From Halomonas sp. M20 (GTDB lineage: Bacteria; Pseudomonadota; Gammaproteobacteria; Pseudomonadales; Halomonadaceae): 64,000 bases of DNA. Each line of letters starts with the position of its first letter. Position 1 is the first letter of the stretch. The position numbers and the translations under genes were made by a program. The DNA is taken from the NCBI RefSeq assembly GCF_020622265.1, contig NZ_JACNMQ010000001.1, forward strand, positions 558,001-622,000, read 5' to 3'. The notes under the pieces were generated by a model. The model was not told the origin of the DNA and did not search any database. It was given only the letters and a program-made list of their open reading frames with translations. Shown here in pieces: positions 27,399-37,227 of the stretch.

Positions 27399-27416
27399 TT
27401 GTCGACACCTATCGAC
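27399..27416. promoter_or_regulatory. Candidate operator upstream of the MFS gene
   Basis: TTGTCGACACCTATCGAC, 20 bp before the MFS start, with a third TCGACA at 27428. On the minus strand this gives TGTCGA in three direct copies. It is nearly the same 18-mer as at 26057-26074, which suggests that one regulator acts on both genes. Confidence 0.4.
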
Positions 27417-27477
27417 ACGTTTAATCATCGACAGATTGTTATGATGAGCCACTATTACGTCATGAGAGGAGATTACG

Positions 27478-27747
27478 ATGGCTCGAGTACGGATTCATTA
27501 TTGCACGCAATGCCATTGGCTTCTCCGGGCAGGCTGGTATGCCCAGGAGTTGCTTTCCACCTTCGGCGAAGATCTCGACGAAGTCGCCCTGGCGCCTAGT
27601 CATGGCGGCCACTTTGAGGTGATTTTCGATGACCAGGTGATCTGGGAGCGCAAGCGCGATGGGGGCTTCCCTGATATAAAAGAACTCAAGCGCCGAGTCC
27701 GCGATCAGCTTGATCCAGGTAGAGATCTGGGCCATATTGATCGCTGA
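27478..27747 (+). CDS. SelT/SelW/SelH-like thioredoxin-fold (Rdx) protein
   Basis: An 89-residue protein. The N-terminal beta strand RVRIHYC is followed by a CxxC redox motif (Cys9-x2-Cys12, YCTQCHW), and FPDIKELKRRVRD is the family C-terminal helix. It belongs to the Rdx family, bacterial cysteine relatives of selenoproteins W/T/H. The role is probably thiol redox; the partner is unknown. It diverges from the MFS gene and converges on zntB. Confidence 0.85.
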   Translation: MARVRIHYCTQCHWLLRAGWYAQELLSTFGEDLDEVALAPSHGGHFEVIFDDQVIWERKRDGGFPDIKELKRRVRDQLDPGRDLGHIDR

Positions 27748-27765
27748 TGTCTTTTATTGACGCGC

Positions 27766-28785
27766 TTACCACCAGTGCTTGCGCTTGAGCAACGCCATCA
27801 CCGCCATGCCGACGAGGAGATTGATTACCACGAACATCGCGAAGGCATAAGGGTTGTCGGTGCCGGGCAGGCCGCCGACGTTGACTCCAAGCAGGCCGGT
27901 GAGAAAGCTCAGTGGTAGAAACACCGTGGTGACGACGGCGAGCATGTACATGCGTTGGTTGAGCTGTTCGTTGTGTTCGCTCCAGAACTGCTCCTGAAGG
28001 ATATGGGCGCGCTCCTGCATGGCATTGAAGTCTTCGGTGTAGCGTGAAAGCTGGTTGGCACTCTCCCGGAGCGACACCTTGGTTTCCTCATCGAGCCAAA
28101 GAGGGCCCTGGGCCAGCTGCGCCAGACAGTCTCGCTGAGGGCCCATGAAGCGGCGCAGGTTGATCAAGGAGCGACGAATCCGCGTCAAGTCGTCGTTGTT
28201 CACGTATTCAGGGTCGCTCAGCTGAGCTTCTTCCAGTTCCGCCAAGCGTCCATCGAGCTGATGAGTCACATCGCCCACCTGATCGACGAGCGTTTCCGTC
28301 AGCCAGGCTGTCAGGTCTGGAATCGACTCGGCGCCGTTGCCATCGTCGATACGTTCGCGCACCACACTGACCGCATGCAGAGGGCGCCGGCGCAACGTGA
28401 TTAGGCGCTTGGGGGTCATCCACACCCGCAGCGAGATCAGATCGTCCCTAGCCGCGCCGGGGTTGAAGTTGATGCCGCGCAACGTGGTCACGACACCGCG
28501 TCCGAAACGTGCCACGCGAGGCCGTGTATCTTCCTCGAGCAGCGCCTCGATGACCGCCTCGTCGAGCTCCGCCAGAGAGTGCAGATAGGTCATGACGTCG
28601 TCATGACGAAAATCCAAATGCAGCCATAACGCGGCCTCCTCGCTGTGCCACATTGCGTGCAGCTGTGCGTTGTCGAGCTCGGTGCCTCCGCCAGTACCAT
28701 CCAGCTGATAAGCGGTGACGAAAGCGCCGGCCTGTGGGGGAGGTGTATCGGTCGTCGTCGGCAGGTTGTCGTTGAATGCCGCCAT
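27766..28785 (-). CDS. zntB: Zinc transporter ZntB (CorA superfamily)
   Basis: A 339-residue protein with a large cytoplasmic domain (about 1-275) and two C-terminal helices. The pore loop is GVNVGGLPG, the ZntB variant of the CorA GMN motif, preceded by LTGLL. The family moves Zn2+ across the inner membrane. The ATG at 28785 has an AAGGA site; the frame extends to 28827 without one. Confidence 0.87.
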   Translation of the reverse strand: MAAFNDNLPTTTDTPPPQAGAFVTAYQLDGTGGGTELDNAQLHAMWHSEEAALWLHLDFRHDDVMTYLHSLAELDEAVIEALLEEDTRPRVARFGRGVVTTLRGINFNPGAARDDLISLRVWMTPKRLITLRRRPLHAVSVVRERIDDGNGAESIPDLTAWLTETLVDQVGDVTHQLDGRLAELEEAQLSDPEYVNNDDLTRIRRSLINLRRFMGPQRDCLAQLAQGPLWLDEETKVSLRESANQLSRYTEDFNAMQERAHILQEQFWSEHNEQLNQRMYMLAVVTTVFLPLSFLTGLLGVNVGGLPGTDNPYAFAMFVVINLLVGMAVMALLKRKHWW

Positions 28786-28898
28786 GACGGGATTCCTTAT
28801 TGAAATCAGTGGTTCAGTCATTGCCATGCTCGTCTGAACGATGCAAGGCGGTTAGGCTGGCTACTTTAGCGTAAACCCATGGCAGACAGGGAGTAGGC

Positions 28899-29786
28899 AT
28901 GACACAGGATCGGCAGGCGATGCTATACGGGGTTGCGGCGGTGGCGCTGTGGTCCACGGTGGCGACCGCGTTCAAGCTGGCTTTGGCGAGCATGACGCCG
29001 GTGGAACTGATCTGGATCGCGGCGCTGGTCTCCTGGTTGCTGATCGGCGCGCTGGTCATTCAGCGCGGCCAATTGCGGCTGGCCCTGGGCAGTGGCTGGC
29101 GCACCGCGCTGTGGGCCGGTTTGATGAACCCAGTGGCCTACTATCTGGTGTTGTTCGCCGCCTACGATCGGCTGCCGGGGCAAGAGGCCATGGCGCTGAA
29201 CTACACTTGGGCGCTGGCCATGGGCTTTCTCGCCGTGCCGATTCTCGGCCAGCGTCTTACGCGCATGGATATTCTCGCCGGGTTGATCGCCTACGCCGGC
29301 GTCTGGGTCATCGCCACTCGCGGGGCGGTTTTTGAGGTGGCCTTTGCCGATCCGCTAGGAGTCGGCTTTGCCTTGATCTCGACGCTGCTCTGGGCACTGT
29401 ATTGGCTGTTCAACGCCAAGGATCATCGAGAGCCTTTGGTAGCCCAGTGGCAGAACTTCAGCGTGGGTTTGCCGATTCTGACGCTTCTCGTCCTCATCGG
29501 GCCGGGGTTTACCTGGCATGGCTGGAGCAGTCTGGGAGCGGGCGTTTACGTAGGGCTATTCGAGATGGGCATCGCTTTCGTGCTGTGGCAGATGGCGGTG
29601 CATAAGGTGTCGCGAACCGCCAAGGTTTCCAACTTGATCTTCCTGTCGCCGCCGGTGTCGCTGCTGTTGCTGCATGTCGTCGTTGGCGAGCCGATTCTCG
29701 CTTCGACCCTGATCGGGCTGGTATTGATTCTCGGTGGCCTGGGATTGCAACAGCTGCAGAAGGCATCCGCGCCGGTTCAGGCGTAA
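28899..29786 (+). CDS. EamA/DMT-family transporter
   Basis: A 295-residue protein with about 10 helices in two EamA repeats; the first begins YGVAAVALWSTVATAFKLAL and the second near FALISTLLWALYWLFNAKD. The second ends GVYVGLFEMGIAFVLWQMA..LSPPVSLLLLH. Probably an exporter of small metabolites; substrate unknown. It ends 4 bp from the convergent tesA-like gene. Confidence 0.82.
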   Translation: MTQDRQAMLYGVAAVALWSTVATAFKLALASMTPVELIWIAALVSWLLIGALVIQRGQLRLALGSGWRTALWAGLMNPVAYYLVLFAAYDRLPGQEAMALNYTWALAMGFLAVPILGQRLTRMDILAGLIAYAGVWVIATRGAVFEVAFADPLGVGFALISTLLWALYWLFNAKDHREPLVAQWQNFSVGLPILTLLVLIGPGFTWHGWSSLGAGVYVGLFEMGIAFVLWQMAVHKVSRTAKVSNLIFLSPPVSLLLLHVVVGEPILASTLIGLVLILGGLGLQQLQKASAPVQA

Positions 29787-29790
29787 GTCA

Positions 29791-30456
29791 CTATTCCGCT
29801 GTAGCGGCAACTTGCTTTGGCAGCAGCGCTTTCAACTCGGGCCAGACATTCTCAAGCATGCGTGGTTGGGCTTCGGCGGTAGGGTGGATGCCATCGTCCT
29901 GCATCAGATCATCCTTCAGGGCAATACCATCGAGCAGGAAGGGCACCAGTGGCACCTCGTATTGCTCGGCCAGGTCGCGATAGACCGTCTTAAAAGCCTG
30001 GGTATAGGCTTGTCCATAGTTGGGCGGTATCTCGATGCCCACCAGCAGTACCTCGGCATCGGCCTCTTGGCTGGCCTCGATCATGGTCGAAAGATTACGG
30101 CGCATCTGCTTGGGGGAAAGGCCGCGCAGCCCGTCGTTGCCCCCCAGCTCGATCAGAACGATGTCTGGAGCGTGTTGTCCGAGTAGCTCAGGCAGGCGAG
30201 TCACTCCGCCAGAGGTGGTCTCGCCGCTGATACTGGCATTGACCACCTTGACTTCGTCACCCAGGCGCTGGCTCAGTAGATTGACCCAGCCGGCCTGGCG
30301 CTCGATACCGTAGGCGGCGCTGAGACTATCGCCCATCACCAGTAGCGTCGTAGTGGCGGCATTTGCCATGCTCATCCATAGCAGTAATGGCAACAGCAGC
30401 GCCAACGTCAGGCTTCTGTTCAGGAACCGTGTAACCACAGGGAAAGCGTGCATCAT
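29791..30456 (-). CDS. tesA: Periplasmic multifunctional esterase/thioesterase TesA-like
   Basis: About 221 residues with a signal peptide (cut near SMANAA). SGNH-hydrolase blocks are LLVMGDSLSAAYG (catalytic Ser), the block I Gly (SGETTSGG), the oxyanion Asn in ELGGNDGLRG and the catalytic DGIHP near the C-terminus. It matches TesA/EstA-type lysophospholipase-arylesterases. The start is ATG 30456 or 30453 (GGAG present); the longer frame is spurious. It diverges from an ABC ATPase gene just as E. coli tesA diverges from ybbA. Confidence 0.9.
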   Translation of the reverse strand: MMHAFPVVTRFLNRSLTLALLLPLLLWMSMANAATTTLLVMGDSLSAAYGIERQAGWVNLLSQRLGDEVKVVNASISGETTSGGVTRLPELLGQHAPDIVLIELGGNDGLRGLSPKQMRRNLSTMIEASQEADAEVLLVGIEIPPNYGQAYTQAFKTVYRDLAEQYEVPLVPFLLDGIALKDDLMQDDGIHPTAEAQPRMLENVWPELKALLPKQVAATAE

Positions 30457-31171
30457 GTCCAACTCCCAAACGCGTGAAATGAGTGCAATTCTACATGCCA
30501 AGGGCCTTGGCAAGCAGGTTATCAGCGGCGAACGCCGGCTGGATATTCTAAGTAGCCTCGATCTCGAAGTGTTTCCCGGCGAGAGCGTGGCGATCCTGGG
30601 CAGTTCCGGCGCTGGAAAGTCCACCTTGCTGGGCTTGCTGGCAGGGCTAGATATCCCGACCAGCGGCGAACTCGATCTATTTGGACAGTCGTTGAAGGAT
30701 CTTGATGAAGATGGTCGCGCAGGATTGCGTGCCGGGCGGGTTGGTTTCGTGTTTCAGAACTTCCAGCTGTTGCCGACTTTGACCGCTTTGGAGAACGTAT
30801 TGCTGCCGTTGGAATTGTTGCCGGGCAGCGATCACCAGATCAGAGGTCGGGAGTGGCTGACCCGGGTAGGCTTGGGGGAGCGCATGAACCATCTGCCCAA
30901 GCAGCTTTCTGGCGGCGAGCAGCAGCGAGTTGCAGTGGCCCGTGCCTTTGTCACTGCGCCGGAACTGGTTTTTGCCGATGAGCCCACGGGTAATCTCGAT
31001 CGCGGCACCGGGGGAAAGGTCATCGATCTATTGTTCGAACTCAACCGAGAAGCGGGTACTACGCTGGTGCTGGTCACGCATGATCATCATCTGGCGCGAC
31101 GCTGCGATCGCTGTCTCAAGCTCGATGCTGGCCACCTGGCCGTCCTTCATCGGGACGAGGTGGAGGCATGA
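30455..31171 (+). CDS. ybbA: ABC transporter ATP-binding protein YbbA-like
   Basis: A 238-residue ATPase of the LolD/MacB/YbbA type. Walker A is GSSGAGKST, the signature LSGGEQQRVAVARAF, and Walker B LVFADEPTGNLD. It pairs with the 866-residue permease that follows with a 4-bp overlap. The start at 30455 overlaps the opposite-strand tesA start; an alternative ATG is 30479 (MSAILHAKGLG). The divergent tesA neighbour identifies it as YbbA rather than LolD. Confidence 0.87.
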   Translation: MSNSQTREMSAILHAKGLGKQVISGERRLDILSSLDLEVFPGESVAILGSSGAGKSTLLGLLAGLDIPTSGELDLFGQSLKDLDEDGRAGLRAGRVGFVFQNFQLLPTLTALENVLLPLELLPGSDHQIRGREWLTRVGLGERMNHLPKQLSGGEQQRVAVARAFVTAPELVFADEPTGNLDRGTGGKVIDLLFELNREAGTTLVLVTHDHHLARRCDRCLKLDAGHLAVLHRDEVEA

Positions 31172-33768
31172 GCAAAGAAATGAGCGGAAATGCTGATTCA
31201 GACACGAATGGCGCTGTGAACAAAGAGAAAACGAGCGAGGCTGGTTTACTAGGGCTGTCCTTGAAAGGGTTGAAACGAGACCTGCGCGCAAACGACGTGC
31301 GTGCCTTGTTCGTGGCCTTGGCCCTGGCGGTCGCGGCCTCGACCATGATCGGTTTCTTTCTCGATCGGCTCGATCGGGGACTGACCCGGCAGGCGGGCCA
31401 ACTGATGGGCGGCGATATCAAGCTGGAGCAGAGCAAGCCCTTCGGTGAGGATCTGCGGCGTGAGCTTGAAGCCGCGGGCCTGAGCCTAGCGGACCAGGTC
31501 GATCTAGTGTCGATGGCCAGCCGCGACGACTCGTTTCAACCGGCGAGCCTCAAGGTGGTTGATGAGGCTTATCCACTGTATGGCAAGGTGCTGGTGGATC
31601 TGGGCGACGGTGTCGAAGAATTGGCCCATGGGCCGTCATCAGGGAATGCATGGATCGCGCCACGCCTGGCGCAATTGTTGGATATCACGATTGGTGAGTC
31701 ATTTCAGCTTGGTCAGATGCAGCTCAGGGTGAGCGGACTGATCGAGCGTGAACCCGATCAATCCGCCGGTTTCGGCAGCTTCAATCCACGCTTGATGATG
31801 CACATTGACGATCTCGAGGCCACCGGACTGGTGCGCCCGGGCTCCCGGGTCGAGTATGAACTACTGGCCAAGGGGCCGCCGGAAGCGGTGGCTGGGGTCG
31901 ACAATCTGCTGGCCCGACTCGCGCGGGAAGGCGTTGAAGTCGAGGATGTGCGCGAGGACCGTCCCCAGCTCGGCAACGCCCTGGAACGGGCCGAGAAGTA
32001 TTTGAGCCTGGCGGGATTGGCGGCGGTGCTGCTGGCCGGGGTGGCGGTGGCCATGGCAACGAGGCGCTATGTGGATCGCCATTTGGATACCGCCGCCTTG
32101 CTACGTTGCTTCGGTGCCTCCCAGCGTCAGCTGACCCAGTTATTCGCCATGCAATTGCTGTGGCTGGCGCTTTCCGCCTCGATCCTCGGCGCACTGCTTG
32201 GTCTGGCAGGGCAAGCGGGATTGCTGGCGCTGCTGACACGTTTTCTCCCTCTGGAGCTGCCGCCCCCGGGCATATTGCCGCTGTTGCTTGGCATCTTGAC
32301 CGCGCTTGCGGTGCTGGTGGGCTTCGCCGGTCCGACCTTGCTGCGATTGAAGCGGGTCAGCGCGCTGAAGGTGCTGCGTCGTGAACTTGATCCATTGCCG
32401 GCATCCGCTTGGCTGGTGGTCGGTGTCGCCAGCTTGGTGTTTGGTGGCCTGCTGTGGCTCTATTCCGGCGATTTCATGCTCTCCCTCGGTTTGTTGCTGG
32501 GCGGTCTGGTGGCGCTGGTGCTGCTATGGGGGCTGGGTTGGCTGCTATTGGGACTGGTACTGCGTCTGGCCGGGCGTTTCGGCAACGGCGCAAGCGATGG
32601 TGCCCAGGCCCTTAGATTGGGCGCGCGGCAACTGGCGCGTCGGCGTCAGGCGAGTCTCGGCCAACTGCTGGCCTTTGCGGTGACCTTTGCCGCCATGGCG
32701 ATCATCACCATGGTACGCGGTGACCTGGTGACCACTTGGCAGGCCCAACTACCCGAAGATACCCCAAACTATTTCGCCATCAACATTCAGCCCAGCGAGC
32801 GCGAGGGCTTCATCGATATTCTAGGGGACGCGGCGGATACCCGAAGTGCCCTGTACCCGATGGTGCGAGGGCGCATCGTGGCGATCAACGATCAATCGCC
32901 CCGGGAGGTCGTGCCCCCGGAGAGCCGCGGTGACAACGCTTTGCACCGGGAGCTCAATCTGACCTGGCAGAATGAGGTGCCGGAAGGCAATCGTATTCTC
33001 AAGGGGCAGTGGTTCGCTCGAAACGTTGCGGCTTCTCCCGAGAGCGATCAGCCCGTGCCGATTTCAATGGAGAGCGGCCTCGCGGAGCGCTTCGGGATTG
33101 CGCTCGGCGATACGCTGACCTTCTCCATCGGTGGGTCGGACGTTACCGGTGAAATTACCAGTCTACGGGAGGTCGACTGGGACAGCTTTCGACCCAATTT
33201 CTATGTGGTCTTTCCTCCCGGTACGCTGGAGCGCTTCGGGCACAGCTACATCACCGCCTTTCATGTGGAAGATGGCAGCAATGTGCCGGGCAAGCTGGTA
33301 TCCGCCTATCCAGGGGTGTCGTTGATCAACGTCGAAGCCATTCTCGGCCGGGTTCGGGAGCTGTTGTCCCAAGTGACCCGAGCAGTGGAGTTCGTACTGG
33401 CCTTCGTGCTGCTGGCCGGGGTGAGCGTGCTCTACGCCGCCTTGACTGCCAGCCATACCCTGCGCACTCATGAAAGCGGCCTGCTGCGGGTATTCGGTGC
33501 CGGCGACCGGTTAATTTCCCGGGTGCAGGGGGTCGAGTTCGCGTTGCTGGGGTTCACTAGCGGCTTGATGGGCGCGCTGCTTGCGGAAGCCGCTGCCGCG
33601 GGGGTGTACATTGGCTGGCTTGACCTGGCGCCGCGAATACACTGGTTGATGTGGTTGATTCTGCCTATCGGCGGTGCCCTGCTCATCGGTCTTATCGGTC
33701 ACGCCCTGTCTCGTGGTGTGCGTCGTCAAACACCTATGGCGAGCCTGGGGCTGCTGGGGGAGGCGTGA
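31168..33768 (+). CDS. ybbP: ABC transporter permease YbbP-like
   Basis: An 866-residue type VII ABC permease. It has an N-terminal membrane helix (about 45-65), a periplasmic domain, three helices (about 270-420), then additional helices (about 410-470), a second periplasmic domain and three C-terminal FtsX-like helices. Two FtsX domains and the double-length layout match YbbP. It is thought to act in extruding hydrophobic compounds or lipids with YbbA; the substrate is not established. Coupled to ybbA by ATGA. Confidence 0.86.
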   Translation: MSKEMSGNADSDTNGAVNKEKTSEAGLLGLSLKGLKRDLRANDVRALFVALALAVAASTMIGFFLDRLDRGLTRQAGQLMGGDIKLEQSKPFGEDLRRELEAAGLSLADQVDLVSMASRDDSFQPASLKVVDEAYPLYGKVLVDLGDGVEELAHGPSSGNAWIAPRLAQLLDITIGESFQLGQMQLRVSGLIEREPDQSAGFGSFNPRLMMHIDDLEATGLVRPGSRVEYELLAKGPPEAVAGVDNLLARLAREGVEVEDVREDRPQLGNALERAEKYLSLAGLAAVLLAGVAVAMATRRYVDRHLDTAALLRCFGASQRQLTQLFAMQLLWLALSASILGALLGLAGQAGLLALLTRFLPLELPPPGILPLLLGILTALAVLVGFAGPTLLRLKRVSALKVLRRELDPLPASAWLVVGVASLVFGGLLWLYSGDFMLSLGLLLGGLVALVLLWGLGWLLLGLVLRLAGRFGNGASDGAQALRLGARQLARRRQASLGQLLAFAVTFAAMAIITMVRGDLVTTWQAQLPEDTPNYFAINIQPSEREGFIDILGDAADTRSALYPMVRGRIVAINDQSPREVVPPESRGDNALHRELNLTWQNEVPEGNRILKGQWFARNVAASPESDQPVPISMESGLAERFGIALGDTLTFSIGGSDVTGEITSLREVDWDSFRPNFYVVFPPGTLERFGHSYITAFHVEDGSNVPGKLVSAYPGVSLINVEAILGRVRELLSQVTRAVEFVLAFVLLAGVSVLYAALTASHTLRTHESGLLRVFGAGDRLISRVQGVEFALLGFTSGLMGALLAEAAAAGVYIGWLDLAPRIHWLMWLILPIGGALLIGLIGHALSRGVRRQTPMASLGLLGEA

Positions 33769-33967
33769 ATGGCCCCATCGTTCACTGCAATGAACGCCTG
33801 CCAGACCAGGGTCGCCGGTTAGGGAAGAGGACGATTTATCCGTCGACGAGCGACTCCTGCTTGAGTTTAGTATTTCTCAGGCACAATTGAGAATCTTTCG
33901 CATGAAAGACGCGCGCCGCTGAGCTACCATGAAATTCTTGTTTTTTTCGACTCGAGGATACTAGCCG

Positions 33968-35242
33968 ATGTTCACCCGTGACATGCAGATTGCCGGTTTC
34001 GATGACGCCCTGCTCGATGCGATGGAGAAGGAAGTCGCGCGTCAGGAGGCTCATATCGAGCTGATCGCTTCCGAGAACTACGCCAGCCCCCGGGTCATGG
34101 AAGCCCAAGGCACTCAGCTGACCAACAAGTACGCTGAGGGCTATCCCGGCAAGCGCTACTATGGCGGCTGTGAATACGTGGACGTGGTCGAGGATCTGGC
34201 CATCGATTATGCCAAGAAGCTGTTCGATGCAAGCTACGCCAATGTACAGCCTCATTCCGGTTCCCAGGCCAATGCGGCGGTTTTCCAGGCGCTGGTCAAG
34301 CCCGGCGATACCATTCTTGGCATGAGTCTGGATGCCGGCGGCCACCTGACCCACGGTGCCAAGCCGAATTTTTCCGGCAAGCACTACAACGCCGTGCAGT
34401 ACGGCCTCGATGACAGCGGGCGTATCGACTACGACCAGGTCGCGTCATTGGCCAAAGAGCATAAGCCGAAGATGATAATCGCCGGCTTCTCGGCCTATTC
34501 CCAGATCATCGACTGGAAGCGCTTTCGTGAGATTGCCGATGAGGTAAATGCCTTTTTACTGGTTGACATGGCCCATATTGCCGGGCTGGTCGCTACCGGT
34601 GTCTACCCGAGCCCGTTGCCCCATGCGCACGTGGTCACCACGACCACCCACAAGACGCTGCGGGGCCCCCGGGGCGGTCTGATCCTTTCCGCCGAAGGCG
34701 ATGCGGACATGGAGAAGAAGCTACAATCGGCGGTGTTCCCGGGCAGCCAGGGTGGCCCTCTGATGCATGTCATCGCCGCCAAGGCGGTGTGTTTCAAGGA
34801 AGCCATGAGCCAGGAGTTCAAGGAGTACCAGCAGCAGGTGGTCAAGAATGCCCAGGTCATGGCCAAGGTGTTCATGGAACGCGACTACGATATCGTTTCC
34901 GGCGGCACCGAGGATCATCTCTTCCTGCTGTCGTTGATCAAGCAAGGCATTACCGGCAAGGATGCGGATGCCGCCCTGGGACGGGCTCATATCACGGTCA
35001 ACAAGAACGCCGTGCCGGGTGATCCCCAGAGTCCTTTCGTCACTTCCGGGTTGCGTATCGGTACGCCAGCGGTGACCACCCGAGGTTTCGGTGAAAGCGA
35101 ATGCAAGGAGTTGACCGGCTGGATCTGCGATATCCTCGATGCCTTGGCCAAGGGGGATTCGAGTGCAGCAGAAGCCGAGATAAAAGAGAAGGTCGAGACC
35201 ATCTGTGCCCGCTATCCAGTCTACCGGGGCGAACTAAAATGA
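33968..35242 (+). CDS. glyA: Serine hydroxymethyltransferase
   Basis: A 424-residue PLP enzyme interconverting serine and glycine with tetrahydrofolate. Family blocks are [32 protein letters not shown] and the PLP lysine in [16 protein letters not shown]. It has its own 199-bp leader with a small hairpin (TCTTTC-GCAT-GAAAGA, 33894-33909). I see no glycine riboswitch or PurR-like palindrome there. Confidence 0.97.
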   Translation: MFTRDMQIAGFDDALLDAMEKEVARQEAHIELIASENYASPRVMEAQGTQLTNKYAEGYPGKRYYGGCEYVDVVEDLAIDYAKKLFDASYANVQPHSGSQANAAVFQALVKPGDTILGMSLDAGGHLTHGAKPNFSGKHYNAVQYGLDDSGRIDYDQVASLAKEHKPKMIIAGFSAYSQIIDWKRFREIADEVNAFLLVDMAHIAGLVATGVYPSPLPHAHVVTTTTHKTLRGPRGGLILSAEGDADMEKKLQSAVFPGSQGGPLMHVIAAKAVCFKEAMSQEFKEYQQQVVKNAQVMAKVFMERDYDIVSGGTEDHLFLLSLIKQGITGKDADAALGRAHITVNKNAVPGDPQSPFVTSGLRIGTPAVTTRGFGESECKELTGWICDILDALAKGDSSAAEAEIKEKVETICARYPVYRGELK

Positions 35243-35282
35243 TGTCCTTACGCTAATTTTCGTTAGATTTTTAATTTAAAAG

Positions 35283-35328
35283 CCATAAGACGCAAAGGTT
35301 AAATAGCGCGTCTTATGGTGCTATTTTG
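35283..35328 (+). terminator. glyA terminator
   Basis: CCATAAGACGC (35283-35293) pairs with GCGTCTTATGG (35308-35318) across 14 nt, followed by a T-rich TGCTATTTTG. It isolates glyA from the type I secretion operon. Confidence 0.7.
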
Positions 35329-35439
35329 CCTCTCATTTCAATATGGATTATCTGATACTCTTGTCTCCCGCTGGGCCTGTCAGATCCATGTCGCGCCCCA
35401 TGGAACATCCCTAACTCTCACCGATAGCGAGCCGCGCCC

Positions 35440-37227
35440 ATGGCCATCCGCAAAGAAGCCACCGACCTGCAACGTGTGTTGAAAGCCTGCAGAGGCTCTT
35501 TCATGACGGTGGGGTTCTTCAGCATGTTCATCAACCTTCTCATGCTGGTACCTCCTCTCTACATGCTGCAAGTATACGATCGGGTCATCACCTCCCGCAG
35601 CGAAGCAACGCTACTCATGCTTACCCTGGTAGTGGTGTTCTTGTTCGCGGTAATGGGGGGACTCGAGCTGGTGCGTTCACGCATCCTGATCCGGGTCGGC
35701 AACCGGCTCGATACCTCTATCAGCCAGCGCCTTTATACCGCCATGTTCCGGCGTAGTGTGCTGGCCCAGGGTCAGCAGACCGCGCAACCCTTGAATGACC
35801 TGACCAGCGTGCGTCAGTTTCTGACCGGCAATGGACTGTTTGCGTTCTTCGATGCCCCTTGGGTGCCGGTCTATCTGGCGGTGCTGTTTCTCTTTCACCC
35901 CTGGCTTGGCATCTTCGCCACCTGTGCGGGTCTCGTGCTGCTGACGCTGGCGATCGCCAACGAGAAAGCCACCAAGAAACTGCTGGCAGAGGCCAACAGC
36001 GAAAACATTCAGGCCCAGGATCTGGCCAACAGCAACCTGCGCAATTCCGAGGTGCTGCACGCCATGGGCATGCTGCCCGGCATCATGGGGCGCTGGGCCG
36101 GCAAGCACTACGAGTTTCTAACCAAGCAGTCCCAGGCAAGCGACCGGGCTGGTGCCCTGACCAATGCCTCCAAGATACTCAGGCTGCTGTTCCAGTCACT
36201 GATTCTCGGCCTAGGGGCGTATCTAGTGCTGCAGGGCAGCATGACCCCGGGCATGATGATCGCCGGTTCGATTCTGATGGGTCGCGCACTTGCGCCCATC
36301 GATCAGATGATCGGTAGCTGGAAAGGGTTTGTCGCCTCGCGTACCGCCTATCAGCGCTTGAACGAACTGCTTGAGCAGATTCCCGAAGAGAACCGGCGCA
36401 TGTCCCTGCCTGCACCGGTCGGCGACGTGGCCATCGAATCCGTGGCGGCGGCGCCTCCCGGTGTGCGCATGGCGACCATTCGCGGCATCAATTTCAACGT
36501 GGCCAAGGGCGAGCATGTCGGCATCATTGGCCCTAGCGCGGCGGGTAAATCCACCCTGGCCCGGGTGATACTGGGCATCTGGCCTTCCCAGGTGGGCAAG
36601 GTGCGTCTGGACGGTGCGGATATTACACAGTGGAACCGGGACGAACTGGGGCCCTATATCGGCTATCTGCCTCAGGATATCGAACTGTTCGACGGTACCA
36701 TCAGCGAGAACATCGCGCGATTCGCCGAGGTAGATCCGCAGAAGGTGGTCGAGGCGGCGCAGAAGGCCGGCGTGCACGAGATGATCCTGCAGTTGCCCAA
36801 CGGCTACGATACCGTCATTCGTGCCTCCAGTGGTGTGCTCTCAGGAGGGCAGCGCCAGCGCATAGGCCTTGCTCGGGCGCTGTATGGCAATCCGGTGCTG
36901 GTGGTGCTGGATGAACCCAATTCCAATCTCGACGACAGCGGTGAGCGGGCTCTGGCTCGGGCGCTGCAGGCCCTAAAGGCGGAAGGCGTCACACTCTTTG
37001 TCATCAGCCATCGCACCAGCATTTTGAAGAGCATGGATAATCTGCTGGTACTCAAGGATGGGCAGGTCAGCATGTACGGACCACGCGATCAGGTTTTTGC
37101 TCAGTTTGCCAAGCAGCAGAATCCCGCCAAGGCCGGGCAGGTAGGTCAGTCACAGAATGCGCGTCTGGCCAAGGTTCGACCAGCCCAGACAAGCAAGGAT
37201 GCGCAATCCGAGGAGCAGGGGCAATGA
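35440..37227 (+). CDS. Type I secretion ABC transporter (PrtD/RsaD-like)
   Basis: A 595-residue inner-membrane half transporter. An exporter-type membrane domain (about 25-320) is followed by an ATPase domain with Walker A GPSAAGKST, signature SGGQRQRIGLARAL and Walker B VVLDEPNSNLD. It lacks the C39 or C39-like N-terminal domain, as PrtD/RsaD/HasD transporters do. A 35-residue Gln/Ala-rich tail is extra. It is first of a three-gene type I system with overlapping junctions; likely clients are the DUF4214 proteins at 52-58 kb. Confidence 0.92.
   Translation: MAIRKEATDLQRVLKACRGSFMTVGFFSMFINLLMLVPPLYMLQVYDRVITSRSEATLLMLTLVVVFLFAVMGGLELVRSRILIRVGNRLDTSISQRLYTAMFRRSVLAQGQQTAQPLNDLTSVRQFLTGNGLFAFFDAPWVPVYLAVLFLFHPWLGIFATCAGLVLLTLAIANEKATKKLLAEANSENIQAQDLANSNLRNSEVLHAMGMLPGIMGRWAGKHYEFLTKQSQASDRAGALTNASKILRLLFQSLILGLGAYLVLQGSMTPGMMIAGSILMGRALAPIDQMIGSWKGFVASRTAYQRLNELLEQIPEENRRMSLPAPVGDVAIESVAAAPPGVRMATIRGINFNVAKGEHVGIIGPSAAGKSTLARVILGIWPSQVGKVRLDGADITQWNRDELGPYIGYLPQDIELFDGTISENIARFAEVDPQKVVEAAQKAGVHEMILQLPNGYDTVIRASSGVLSGGQRQRIGLARALYGNPVLVVLDEPNSNLDDSGERALARALQALKAEGVTLFVISHRTSILKSMDNLLVLKDGQVSMYGPRDQVFAQFAKQQNPAKAGQVGQSQNARLAKVRPAQTSKDAQSEEQGQ

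Noticed and set aside
33769-33967. Riboswitch in the glyA leader
   Set aside because: Only a 6-bp hairpin is visible; no glycine aptamer-like conserved helices were found by eye.
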